A stretch of DNA of 64,000 nt from Bugula neritina. Taxonomy: Eukaryota > Bryozoa > Gymnolaemata > Cheilostomatida > Bugulidae. A program made the translations under genes and the position numbers. Positions 12,801-21,809 of the stretch are shown one piece after another. Under the pieces are notes generated by a model, which worked only from the letters and a program-made list of their open reading frames with translations, made no database searches and had not been told where the DNA came from. Position 1 is the first letter of the stretch; the number at the start of each line of letters is the position of its first letter. Location: the NCBI GenBank assembly GCA_964035545.1, contig OZ037769.1:17365633-17429632 (forward strand). Direction: 5' to 3'.

Positions 12801-15536
12801 TGGTGTGTAGTAATATACACTGGTGTGTAGTAATATACAGTGGTGTGTAGTAATATACAGTGATGTGTAGTAATATACAGTGGTGTGTAGTAATATACAG
12901 TGATGTGTAGTAATATACACTGGTGTGTAGTAATATACACTGATGTGTAGTAATATACACTGGTGTGTAGTAATATACAGTGATGTGTAGTAATATATAC
13001 TGGTGTGTAGTAATATACACTGGTGTGTAGTAATATACAGTGATGTGTAGTAATATACAGTGGTGTGTAGTAATATACAGCGGTGTGTAGTAATATACAG
13101 TGATGTGTAGTAATATACAGTGGTGTGTAGTAATATACAGTGATGTGTAGTAATATACAGTGGTGTGTAGTAATATACAGTGATGTGTAGTAATATACAC
13201 TGGTGTGTAGTAATATACACTGATGTGTAGTAATATACACTGGTGTGTAGTAATATACAGTGATGTGTAGTAATATACAGTGATGTGTAGTAATATACAG
13301 TGATGTGTAGTAATATACAGTGAGGTGTAGTAATATACACTGGTGTGTAGTAATATACACTGGTGTGTAGTAATATACAGTGTAAGTGTAGTAATATACA
13401 GTGATGTGTAGTAATATACAGTGATGTGTAGTAATATACAGTGATGTGTAGTAATATACAGTGATGTGTAGTAATATACAGTGAGGTGTAGTAATATACA
13501 CTGGTGTGTAGTAATATACACTGGTGTGTAGTAATATACAGTGACGTGTAGTAATATACACTGATGTGTAGTAATATACAGTGACGTGTAGGAATATACA
13601 CTGATGTGTAGTAATATACACTGGTGTGTAGTAATATACAGTGGTGTGTAGTAATATACAGTGATGTGTAGTAATATACAGTGGTGTGTAGTAATATACA
13701 GTGGTGTGTAGTAATATACAGTGGTGTGTAGTAATATACAGTGAGGTGTAGTAATATACAGTGGTGTGTAGTAATATACAGTGATGTGTAGTAATATACA
13801 CTGATGTGTAGTAATATACACTGGTGTGTAGTAATATACAGTGATGTGTAGTAATATATACTGGTGTGTAGTAATATACAGTGATGTGTAGTAATATACA
13901 CTGGCTTGTAGTAATATACAGTGGTGTGTAGTAATATACAGTGTAGGTGTAGTAATATACACTGGTGTGTAGTAATATATACTGATGTGTAGTAATATAC
14001 ACTGGTGTGTAGTAATATACAGTGGTGTGTAGTAATATATACTGATGTGTAGTAATATACACTGATGTGTAGTAATATATACTGGTGTGTAGTAATATAC
14101 AGTGATGTGTAGTAATATACACTGGTGTGTAGTAATATATACTGGTGTGTAGTAATATACACTGATGTGTAGTAATATACACTGATGTGTAGTAATATAC
14201 AGTGGTGTGTAGTAATATACAGTGTAGGTGTAGTAATATACACTGGTGTGTAGTAATATATACTGATGTGTAGTAATATACAGTGGTGTGTAGTAATATA
14301 CAGTGGTGTGTAGTAATATACACTGATGTGTAGTAATATACAGTGACGTGTAGTAATATACACTGGTGTGTAGTAATATACATTGGCAGCGTTCAACAGC
14401 CTCTGTTGATGCCTTAACTTGACGTGGGAGGATACTACAGAGTGTTGACTCATTTATGAACAAACTTTGACCCTAACAATTGTAAGTTATAATAGTGGAG
14501 TAAGTAGTGTAAGTTATAATAGTAAAGTAAGTAGTGTAAGTTATAATAGTAGAGTAAGTAGTGTAAGTTATAATAGTAAAGTAAGTAGTGTAGGTTATAA
14601 TAGTAGAGTAAGTAGTGTAAGTTATAATAGTAGAGTAAGTAGTGTAGGTTATAATAGTAGAGTAAGTAGTGTAGGTTATAATAGTAGAGTAAGTAGTGTA
14701 AGTTATAATAGTAGAGTAAGTAGTGTAGGTTATAATAGTAGAGTAAGTAGTGTAGGTTATAATAGTAGAGTAAGTAGTGTAGGTTATAATAGTAGAGTAA
14801 GTAGTGTAGGTTATAATAGTATAGTAAGTAGTGTAGGTTATAATAGTAGAGTAAGTAGTGTAGGTTATAATAGTATAGTAAGTAGTGTAGGTTATAATAG
14901 TAGAGTAAGTAGTGTAAGTTATAATAGTAGAGTAAGTAGTGTAGGTTATAATAGTAGAGTAAGTAGTGTAGGTTATAATAGTAGAGTAAGTAGTGTAGGT
15001 TATAATAGTAAAGTAAGTAGTGTAAGTTACAATAGTAAAGTAAGTAGTGTAAGTTATAATAGTAGAGTAAGTAGTGTAAGTTATAATAGTAGAGTAAGTA
15101 GTGTAAGTTATAATAGTAGAGTAAGTAGTGTAGGTTATAATAGTAAAGTAAGTAGTGTAAGTTATAATAGTAGAGTAAGTAGTGTAAGTTATAATAGTAG
15201 AGTAAGTAGTGTAAGTTATAATAGTAGAGTAAGTAGTGTAAGTTATAATAGTAGAGTAAGTAGTGTAGGTTATAATAGTAGAGTAAGTAGTGTAGGTTAT
15301 AATAGTAGAGTAAGTAGTGTAGGTTATAATAGTAGAGTAAGTAGTGTAGGTTATAATAGTAGAGTAAGTAGTGCAAGTTATAATAGTAGAGTAAGTAGTG
15401 TAAGTTATAATAGTAGAGTAAGTATTAGTAATTAGTTACTTACAGAGCTACCGGAAGTAGTTACAATGACATCTCTATGCACAGCTATACAGTGGATGTC
15501 ACCAGAATGAAGAGGTAGAGTACTTTGCAGTTCCAT
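860..15536 (-). CDS. WDSUB1: WDSUB1-like WD-repeat and SAM protein (partial)
   Basis: Nine exons join in phase on the minus strand: 15536-15444, 8145-8011, 7596-7430, 7031-6823, 6714-6500, 5680-5640, 4603-4497, 1132-860 (that is eight coding segments inside the window), with more expected beyond position 1. The protein starts MELQSTLPLHSGDIHCIAV, which aligns with the start of human WDSUB1, and the second exon (IIRVFNGPDYTEKSYSPL) matches its first blade. WD40 units follow (for example GETLASCGGDFTVRLWN and KQIYTCSCDRTVKVWG), then a SAM domain at about residues 365-410 (WSVEDVCHWLSSLGLGKHTG). The family normally ends in a U-box (ubiquitin ligase) domain; it is not visible here and would lie off the left edge. 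An in-frame upstream ATG at 15557 is the alternative start. WDSUB1 is inferred to be a substrate-recruiting E3 ligase component; that role is family inference only. Confidence 0.85.
1141..2553. other. WDSUB1 intron DNA upstream of SLC46
   Basis: This stretch lies inside a WDSUB1 intron and just 5' of the SLC46-like gene, so it should hold that gene's promoter and 5' leader. It is not tandemly repeated, unlike most introns here. I see no convincing exon or defined promoter motif in it. Confidence 0.5.
2554..4011 (+). CDS. SLC46-family major facilitator transporter
   Basis: A single 485-residue reading frame with about twelve hydrophobic segments. The order of signatures fits the SLC46 branch (proton-coupled folate transporter relatives) of the major facilitator superfamily: the TM2-TM3 region GSYIDRFGFSLPTRLPLVGI in place of the usual GxxxDRxGRR loop, a long central cytoplasmic loop (about residues 215-260), and the C-terminal half motif with ASFVFNGLYPLTL, which matches the family's AS-x-IFN-x-LYP pattern. 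N-glycosylation-type NTT sits in the first extracellular loop. The tail is Ser/Asn/Asp rich. The gene is intronless and nested, in opposite orientation, in an intron of WDSUB1. The substrate cannot be told: family members carry folate, bile acids, steroid sulphates or muropeptides. Intronless structure among intron-rich neighbours hints at a retrocopy origin, which is inference. Confidence 0.85.
   Translation: MSPINKFNQLVTVEIITFLFCFTIPIIQFAVQDLLYVKLCLQNENTTDSLCHDRQWINKHKETEGKTSLWIMYINIAIVIPAIISSIFQGSYIDRFGFSLPTRLPLVGITIACGVSAIVALTNVRHELLIVGMVLMGACGHTPAFMMAANAYVVKDASGEKNKTLRLAIVGSCLAIGISAGTAVIGPISDHLGLYWVFLIGLFSSLLALLDSVLRVRPPRHQPPAPHGKHFLTKLKETFELRTMKSYIKVMTRSREHSRRLHMHLMTLVFVISFCALIGVVDVEFLYLTKEKGFTTTQASIFMSVAMLLMFFGKTLGTYVLSSKLGLNLIYITMIGSLSAVINYTGFSLANSFAALWASNVFKMFSGLNSVMTRSYVSGCVEMNEQGTIISFMSVTEAIFKLIASFVFNGLYPLTLTTWPGAMFMVAAVLCVSGIPVLGFIRWHELGTGAKYVIMSEDGQMMVDDNSNSKSDSNSKSDDIEIQTL
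4012..4420. repeat. 15-bp minisatellite in SLC46 3' UTR
   Basis: Tandem copies of GTTAGTATTAGTACT start one base after the SLC46 stop codon. Because 15 is divisible by three, all frames stay open on both strands and give spurious Ser/Thr/Asn or Leu/Val repeat proteins. Confidence 0.95.
4451..4456 (+). promoter_or_regulatory. poly(A) signal of SLC46-like gene
   Basis: AATAAA lies 440 bases after the SLC46 stop codon and right after the 15-bp minisatellite. If used, the whole array (4012-4420) is 3' UTR and the transcript ends about 40 bases short of the antisense WDSUB1 exon that begins at 4497. Confidence 0.55.
4725..4797. repeat. Short tandem repeat, about 19 bp
   Basis: Four imperfect copies of TTATATCAGAGATACTGTT in a WDSUB1 intron between exons at 4603 and 5640. 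Confidence 0.85.
5076..5283. repeat. G-rich minisatellite with poly-G run
   Basis: Copies of GGATATGTAGGGGTGGATAT and GGAGGGAGAGGGGGATA alternate after a run of twelve or more G at about 5074-5085. The strand bias (G on plus, C on the WDSUB1 sense strand) and closely spaced G runs make quadruplex formation possible. Confidence 0.9.
5692..5890. repeat. 28-bp minisatellite in WDSUB1 intron
   Basis: Seven copies of a 28-bp unit beginning ATAGAATAGACATCATTG and ending GTGAGTATATG. It starts about ten bases from the acceptor of the 41-nt exon at 5640-5680. Confidence 0.9.
6078..6236. repeat. 30-bp minisatellite in WDSUB1 intron
   Basis: Five copies of a 30-bp unit containing GTGAAATCAGGATAACAGGT followed by AGATAAACAG. 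Confidence 0.9.
6335..6487. repeat. GAGACTGAGAGAGAGT-type minisatellite
   Basis: About eight copies of GAGAGAGAGTGAGACT, 18 bp, ending 13 bases before the donor of the WDSUB1 exon 6500-6714. On the sense strand it reads as a CT-rich tract. Confidence 0.9.
7019..7412. repeat. 21-bp minisatellite copying a WDSUB1 acceptor
   Basis: About 18 copies of ACACTCATAGTCCTAGAATAT. Read on the minus strand each unit is ATATTCTAG followed by GACTATGAGTGT, which is exactly the last nine intron bases and first twelve exon bases of the WDSUB1 exon starting at 7031. The array fills the 5' side of that intron, so the real acceptor is preceded by a ladder of copies of itself. Confidence 0.95.
7604..7984. repeat. 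AT-rich minisatellite in WDSUB1 intron
   Basis: Mixed 14- and 11-bp units built on TAATATACTGATATAATATA and TAATATACTGTA fill the intron between exons 8011-8145 and 7430-7596. Confidence 0.95.
8150..8238. repeat. Left part of a split 22-bp minisatellite
   Basis: Copies of TGTGTGTAAGTATATACAGT. The same unit resumes at 11363, so this is one array split by the inserted element at 8239-11362. Confidence 0.9.
8239..11362. mobile_element. 3.1-kb TIR element, non-autonomous
   Basis: The block interrupts a minisatellite. Its ends are imperfect inverted repeats: the left end begins GTGACCAGTCGCGACAAAAC and the right end, read inward on the minus strand, begins GTGACCTGGCACCACAAAGC. Over 29 ungapped positions 22 agree, both reaching GGGATGT. 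The flanks are ATAT on each side (or TA, if the element is taken two bases longer), and removing the block with one flank copy restores an intact repeat unit. Inside is AT-rich DNA with no reading frame over about 63 codons, so no transposase is encoded. Two internal copies of an AGCTACCGTTT-type motif occur near 9275 and 10180. Superfamily cannot be assigned by eye. Confidence 0.75.
11363..12325. repeat. 22-bp minisatellite, right part
   Basis: About 42 copies of GTGTGTAAGTATATACAGTA with occasional GTGTATAC, GTATGTAC and TAGCTAAC variants. A block with GTGTAAGTATAGCTAACAG recurs near 11715, 12160 and 12295, showing that groups of units were duplicated together. Confidence 0.95.
12326..12689. 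other. Unique WDSUB1 intron DNA
   Basis: About 360 bases of non-repetitive AT-rich sequence between two arrays. I see no exon in it. Confidence 0.5.
12690..14385. repeat. 20-bp minisatellite, 1.7 kb
   Basis: About 85 copies of TAGTAATATACACTGGTGTG, varying mainly at the SAC/SAG and GGTG/GATG/GAGG positions. A 21-bp form with GTGTAGGTG recurs at 12719, 13380, 13940 and 14221. It lies in the largest WDSUB1 intron. Confidence 0.95.
14479..15427. repeat. 27-bp minisatellite, 35 copies
   Basis: The 27-bp unit is AGTAGTGTAAGTTATAATAG followed by TAGAGTA. It ends 17 bases from the donor of the first WDSUB1 coding exon. The length is a multiple of three, so frames stay open on both strands; the resulting repeat proteins are artefacts. 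Confidence 0.95.
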
Positions 15537-15566
15537 CACAGTAGTTGAGTCTATCATTTCAAAACT

Positions 15567-17299
15567 CTGTAACACAACAGTGCTTCTCGTAACAGAAAAC
15601 AAGACCTATCGGAGAGAGTAATCTATCTAGGCTCAGAAATCCGCCACTATCTCCCCCCCCCCCCCCCCCGTAAGGAGCTCCCAGACAGTGCGCAACAGGA
15701 AACCCTGCAGGTACAGGCTGGAGTTGTAGGCTATAGCATTGAAGGTGTCAATACGAGTATTCATGTTATCGGTGGAGGATTTCACAGATTGAAGGGTGTT
15801 ATATAGGGTTGGAAATAAACCTTCATTAGCAGTAATATGGCACAACAACAAAATTCCCCATGCTTTCTTAAGGTTTCTAAGTCTAGGTCAAATTTGGCAT
15901 CGTTACTGATACTTCTCTACCCTTCAAATTTTTAATGAACCGCCCTATTTTGAGACCATTCTAATTTTGTTATTAGATTCTTATTGCAAGGGTCCCATAC
16001 CTCAGCAGCATAATAAGATATATTTCGTTTCATCATATTTCTAACTTCAAAGCTAAAGCTCAAGTTAATTTCAGTCTTCAATTTCAGTAGCAACTCAATT
16101 TGATGAATAAAGTGTTATAAAATTAAATAAGAAAATATTATTATATTAATATAATCATAACCATAACCGTAACGATTAAGGCTAATCACTAATGACAATC
16201 CTAAATATTATCATTCAATAAAATAATAATTGTATACACTTACACTTTGACTTACAAGTTACAAGTTACAGAAGACCTATAAGTATAATAATTACTATAA
16301 ACATAGTTAATAAAAATAAAAATAATAAACCAGATGATGAGCTTTAGCCTAAAAATGACTCAGTGTGAGTGTGAGAGCAAGTCTCAGGACCAGGCACTGA
16401 CAATTACAATGACTATGAAAGTCAGAGTGAGGCTGAGAGTCAAAGTCAAAGTGAGAGTGAGAGACTCAGCACGGATTTCCATTCACTAAATAAAAATGCG
16501 AAATAATAATAGAAAAACAGATTTATAGGTAAGACGTATTATTTCAAAATATTACCACTAATTTTTTTAGTAGAAGAACAGACTCATATTCATAAGCAAT
16601 CACAACAGTTGTTGTCACTATTCATCGTTTTAGTAAATCACCAAAGTAAAATAAATGTTTATATAGATCATGTGACAATTGGAATGGATAACGCAACCGA
16701 ATAACAAGTAGCATAGTAACCTCAAGGCAGACTAGGGCGGTGTGGTTACAGTCCCGTTTGGAAATCTGTATAAAAATGCACTTGGGTTATTGCGAAGAAG
16801 CTGACAACTGCAACTTGTATACAGGTCCTTATCACGATTCGTTATCAATCATTAAAGCAAATTTTGTAAGCTCAGGTAGAGATGAGTATGCATAGAGAAA
16901 TTCATAATTTTATTGACTTGAAATGTTTCAACAGTGTTAAAACTTTCAGAAACACATAGTTAATAGCACAAGAATATAATCACCAAATTGCATCAATTCA
17001 AAAACAATTGAGCGCAATTAGAAGAACTAACGCACTTTTCTATTGGATAAAATTGGATCAACTAATATTTCAAACAAAAACATATTTTATTACATATCAA
17101 TATAAATTAATATACGATAATTCTCATATAGTCTTGAGTAAAAATTAAAAAATAACAAGAAATGCAAGATTATCCGATGAGATTGCTACGACCATGTGGA
17201 AGGCACGGTTTCTCATGAGGCAGTACGTGCACCTCGGCCATCTTGACACTAGAGCCTCTCTTTGACATACAGGAACTACCGGAGCAGACTCTAAGTTAT
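15567..17299. other. Intergenic, AT-rich, WDSUB1 to PSME3IP1
   Basis: This is upstream of WDSUB1 and downstream of PSME3IP1, both on the minus strand. It has a run of about 18 C at 15651-15669, an AT-rich stretch, and a degenerate segment at 16355-16470 with phrases such as GTGAGTGTGAGAGC and AAGTCAGAGTGAG. No exon could be supported. A 72-codon minus frame at 15633-15851 is weak and listed as rejected. Confidence 0.5.
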
Positions 17300-20200
17300 T
17301 CAGTCAGCTGAACTATCTTCACTGTCGGAGTAATTACCTGTACACAGGTGAAATAAACTCAACAATGATTCCGTATGATGACTCAACAGTGAACGAATCA
17401 TAGAATAGGAAACCACAACACGCTATAGCTCGATCAATAATTAACTTTTTATAAAATTATATAATAAAATACACATGAAGCTGAACAGGTTGTGTTTTCA
17501 TCTAAAAATATGAAATAAAATAGAAAGTTTCATCTTATTATCAAACAGTGAGCGATACAGCAGTTGTCTCCCCTATGAAAGAAGTAGCAGCATGTCTGGT
17601 GGTAGTTGATAGATAAAGTATATGTGAAGTGTAGTGAAGGATTACCTATTCCAGGGAGGAGTGCGGAAACTCCACTCTGTCTGGTAGTTGCAGGCGTGTC
17701 TACTTCTGATGCTCCTTCAACACACGGAAATATGCAGAACTATGAGTCATGTTAGGGTTATGAGTCGTGTTAGAGTTATGAGTCGTGTTAGAGTTATGAG
17801 TCGTGTTAGAGTTATGAGTCATGTTAGAATTATGAGTCGTGTTAGAGTTATGAGTCATGTTAGAGTTATGAGTCATGTTAGAGTTATGAGTCATGTTAGA
17901 GTTATGAGTCGTGTTAGAGTTATGAGTCATGTTATAGAACATAAAGTATCTGACCTTGACATTTAGTAAAGAGCTAGTAGCCAGAATAGGGCATACAGTA
18001 AGTTCTAGTAATAATATTGTGCTATCAACATCAAGATAATAAAAACATACTTTGAAAAGATATAATAAAAGTAAACTTATATATTATATTTTATTGCGCA
18101 GTCTGATAGCTATAAGCAGAAGACTGGTAACTCACCATTAGATGAATGTCCCTCTAAACTGCTCCTGGGTTTCTTCTCTCTAGCGTCTCCCTTGTCGTCT
18201 GACGAGCTGAATACAACAACAGAAAACAAACTGAGCACATATAGCCTGAGAATATTAGTAAAAACACATTACCTGCAGAGATGTCTAGAGTTAGTGAGCC
18301 ACTGACCTCTTGCGTTTGATCACACCAGCAAGTAGAGATCGCTGACTCTTGGATGTAGTTTGTTGTTGTTTTGCTTTGGGTCTGGCGAGAACCGAGGACA
18401 ACTCCTGTTCTTGTTCTGCCGTGATGTCGCGCACTAGAGATGACTAGAAGAGAGAGTATTACAGGATATAGTATAGAGAGGATAGAAGAGAGAGTATTAC
18501 AGGATATAGTATAGAGAGGATAGAAGAGAGAGTATTACAGGATATAGTATAGAGAGGATAGAAGAGAGAGTATTACAGGATATAGTATAGAGAGGATAGA
18601 AGAGAGAGTATTACAGGATATAGTATAGAGAGGATAGAAGAGAGAGTATTACAGGATATAGTATAGAGATGATAGAAGAGAGAGTATTACAGGATATAGT
18701 ATAGAGAGGATAGAAGAGAGAGTATTACAGGATACAGTATAGAGAGGATAGAAGAGAGAGTATTACAGGATATAGTATAGAGAGGATAGAAGAGAGAGTA
18801 TTACAGGATATAGTATAGAGAGGATAGAAGAGAGAGTATTACAGGATATAGTATAGAGAGGATAGAAGAGAGAGTATTACAGGATACAGTATAGAGAGGA
18901 TAGAAGAGAGAGTATTACAGGATATAGTATAGAGAGGATAGAAGAGAGAGTATTACAGGATACAGTATAGAAAGGATAGAAGAGAGAGTATTACAGGATA
19001 TAGTATAGAGAGGATAGAAGAGAGAGTATTACAGGATATAGTATAGAGAGGATAGAAGAGAGAGTATTACAGGATATAGTATAGAGAGGATAGATAGAAG
19101 AGAGAGTATTACAAGATATAGTATAGAGAGGATAGATAGAAGAGAGAGTATTACAGGATATAGTATAGAGAGGATAGAAGAGAGAGTATTACAGGATATA
19201 GTATAGAGAGGATAGAAGAGAGAGTATTACAGGATATAGTATAGAGAGGATAGAAGAGAGAGTATTACAGGATATAGTATAGAGAGGATAGAAGAGAGAG
19301 TATTACAGGATATAGTATAGAGAGGATAGAAGAGAGAGTATTACAGGATATAGTATAGAGAGGATAGAAGAGAGAGTATTACAGGATATAGTATAGAGAT
19401 GACTAGAAGAGAGAGTATTACAGGATATAGTATAGAGAGGATAGAAGAGAGAGTATTACAGGATATAGTATAGAGAGGATAGAAGAGAGAGTATTACAGG
19501 ATATAGTATAGAGAGGGTAGAAGAGAGAGTATTACAGGATATAGTATAGAGAGGATAGAAGAGAGAGTATTACAGGATATAGTATAGAGAGGATAGAAGA
19601 GAGAGTATTACAGGATATAGTATAGAGAGGATAGAAGAGAAAGTATTACAGGATGTAGTATAGAGAGGATGGAAGAGAGAGTATTACAGGATATAGTATA
19701 GAGAGGATAGAAGAGAGAGTATTACAGGATATAGTATAGAGAGGATAGAAGAGAGAGTATTACAGGATATAGTATGGAGAGGATAGAAGAGAGAGTATTA
19801 CAGGATATAGTATAGAGAGGATAGAAGAGAGAGTATTACAGGATATAGTATAGAGAGGATAGAAGAGAGAGTATTACAGGATATAGTATGGAGAGGATAG
19901 AAGAGAGGGTATTACAGGATATAGTATAGAGAGGATAGAAGAGAGAGTATTACAGGATATAGTATAGAGAGGATAGAAGAGAGAGTATTACAGGATATAG
20001 TATAGAGAGGATAGAAGAGAAAGTATTACAGGATGTAGTATAGAGAGGATGGAAGAGAGAGTATTACAGGATATAGTATAGAGAGGATAGAAGAGAGAGT
20101 ATTACAGGATATAGTATAGAGAGGATAGAAGAGAGAGTATTACAGGATATAGTATGGAGAGGATAGAAGAGAGAGTATTACAGGATATAGTATAGAGAGG

Positions 20201-21809
20201 ATAGAAGAGAGAGTATTACAGGATATAGTATAGAGAGGATAGAAGAGAGAGTATTACAGGATATAGTATAGAGAGGATAGAAGAGAGAGTATTACAGGAT
20301 ATAGTAGAGAGAGGATAGAAGAGAGAGTATTACAGGATATAGTATGGAGAGGATAGAAGAGAGGGTATTACAGGATATAGTATAGAGAGGATAGAAGAGA
20401 GAGTATTACAGGATATAGTATAGAGAGGATAGAAGAGAGAGTATTACAGGATATAGTATAGAGAGGATAGAAGAGAGAGTATTACAGGATATAGTATAGA
20501 GAGGATAGAAGAGAGAGTATTACAGGATATAGTATAGAGAGGATAGAAGAGAGAGTATTACAGGATACAGTATAGAGAGGATAGAAGAGAGAGTATTACA
20601 GGATATAGTATAGAGAGGATAGAAGAGAGAGTATTACAGGATATAGTATAGAGAGGATAGAAGAGAGAGTATTACAGGATATAGTATAGAGAGGATAGAA
20701 GAGAGAGTATTACAGGATATAGTATAGAGAGGATAGAAGAGAGAGTATTACAGGATATAGTATAGAGAGGATAGAAGAGAGAGTATTACAGGATATAGTA
20801 TAGAGAGGATAGAAGAGAGAGTATTACAGGATATAGTATAGAGAGGATAGAAGAGAGAGTATTACAGGATATAGTATAGAGAGGATAGAAGAGAGAGTAT
20901 TACAGGATATAGTAGAGAGAGGATAGAAGAGAGAGTATTACAGGATATAGTATAGAGATGACTAGGTGAGAGAGGTCACCTTATATTCAGCCAATAGGAC
21001 TCTCTCTTCTATTTCTTTCTCTATTTCCTGTTTCTCTTTCAGCTGAGACACTTGCTCGAGGAACTCAATCTCATCATTCTCCAGACCTTTCACCATGTTC
21101 TCTGTATTCATCAACATTACACTCTGTGTACTATTACTATGTATACTCTGTGTACTAGTTACTGATACACTATCACCACTACTATCATACTACTACTTAT
21201 GAACTATGAGGTAGTGATGTCTCATGTATGATAATTACTCAAGCGGTGGGCCTCGTCAAATTCTTCTTGTTTCTTCAGACGGTTGGCTTCCAGTCTTTCA
21301 AATAGACTCCTCGGATCATATTCTTCCTCAGGTGCTTCTGTGAACATCAAGTAGAATAGCATACCATTATATAACATCATGTACTAACGTATATTACTAT
21401 GTAATAGCATATGTTACTCTACATTATTATATATGTTATATAATAATGCATAATATTTCATGTTATCTTGAAAATATAATAAAACATAGTAAAACATAAA
21501 AGTAATTTTATTAAGATTTAAAAGCAAAGTTCTCCCTTGTATCCAATAAACAGATAGATATTATGACCACACATATGCTCACTATAATAACACACAACTG
21601 TAAGTGCTGCCGATATGACCACACATATGCTCACTATAATAACACACAACTGTAAGTGCTGCCTATGCCTTAGTCACAGACTAAGGAGCCGAACCTTCTG
21701 GCTGATCCGGTCGTCTCACTTTCTCCCACTCTTCCTGGCGCTTCTTCTTAGCAGCCTCAATGTCATCCTCAGAAACAAACTTTTTAAAGTTTGGTAGTTG
21801 TGCTTCCAT
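17300..21809 (-). CDS. PSME3IP1: PSME3IP1 (FAM192A/NIP30/PIP30)
   Basis: Seven minus-strand exons join in phase: 21809-21695, 21337-21239, 21101-20980, 18443-18307, 18206-18136, 17714-17646 and 17337-17300. The product begins MEAQLPNFKKFVSEDDIEAA and keeps the family order: KKRQEEWEKVRRPDQPE, then EEEYDPRSLFERLE, then a NMVKGLENDEIEFLEQV block, a Lys/Glu coiled coil, SLLAGVIKRK, and a C-terminal LLPGIGNYSDSEDSSAD. The vertebrate protein binds proteasome activator PA28-gamma through its acidic, CK2-phosphorylated tail; the SDSED tail here fits that. It ends shortly after the acidic patch, shorter than the human protein. The first donor is GTTCGG, a weak but valid GT. The acceptor of exon 4 (18443) sits at the edge of the 38-bp array. 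Confidence 0.9.
17744..17936. repeat. 18-bp minisatellite in PSME3IP1 intron
   Basis: About eleven copies of TGAGTCATGTTAGAGTTA, with ATGAGTCGTG variants, next to the acceptor of the exon starting at 17714. Confidence 0.95.
18447..20966. repeat. 38-bp minisatellite, 2.5 kb, PSME3IP1 intron
   Basis: About 66 copies of a 38-bp unit: GATAGAAGAGAGAGTATTAC then AGGATATAGTATAGAGAG. The sense strand of the gene reads as CT-rich tracts ending CTCTCTTCTA, matching the acceptor tract CTCTCTTCTAG of the adjoining exon. Marked variants repeat with a 380-bp spacing (see findings), so ten-unit blocks were duplicated. Confidence 0.97.

Noticed and set aside
12658-14463. Three overlapping open frames of about 565-601 codons on the minus strand
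   Set aside because: They are translations of the 20-bp minisatellite; no domain, no splice support, and the same DNA is open in several frames.
14450-15435. Open frames of about 300 codons on both strands
   Set aside because: A 27-bp repeat keeps frame automatically; it is WDSUB1 intron.
15633-15851. 72-codon minus frame with a plausible amino-acid mix (NTLQSVKSSTDNMNTRID)
   Set aside because: Could be an upstream exon, but it runs into a poly-G tract, has no clear donor and no family match.
18447-20966. CRISPR array
   Set aside because: Repeats are contiguous with no unique spacers, and the window is clearly eukaryotic.
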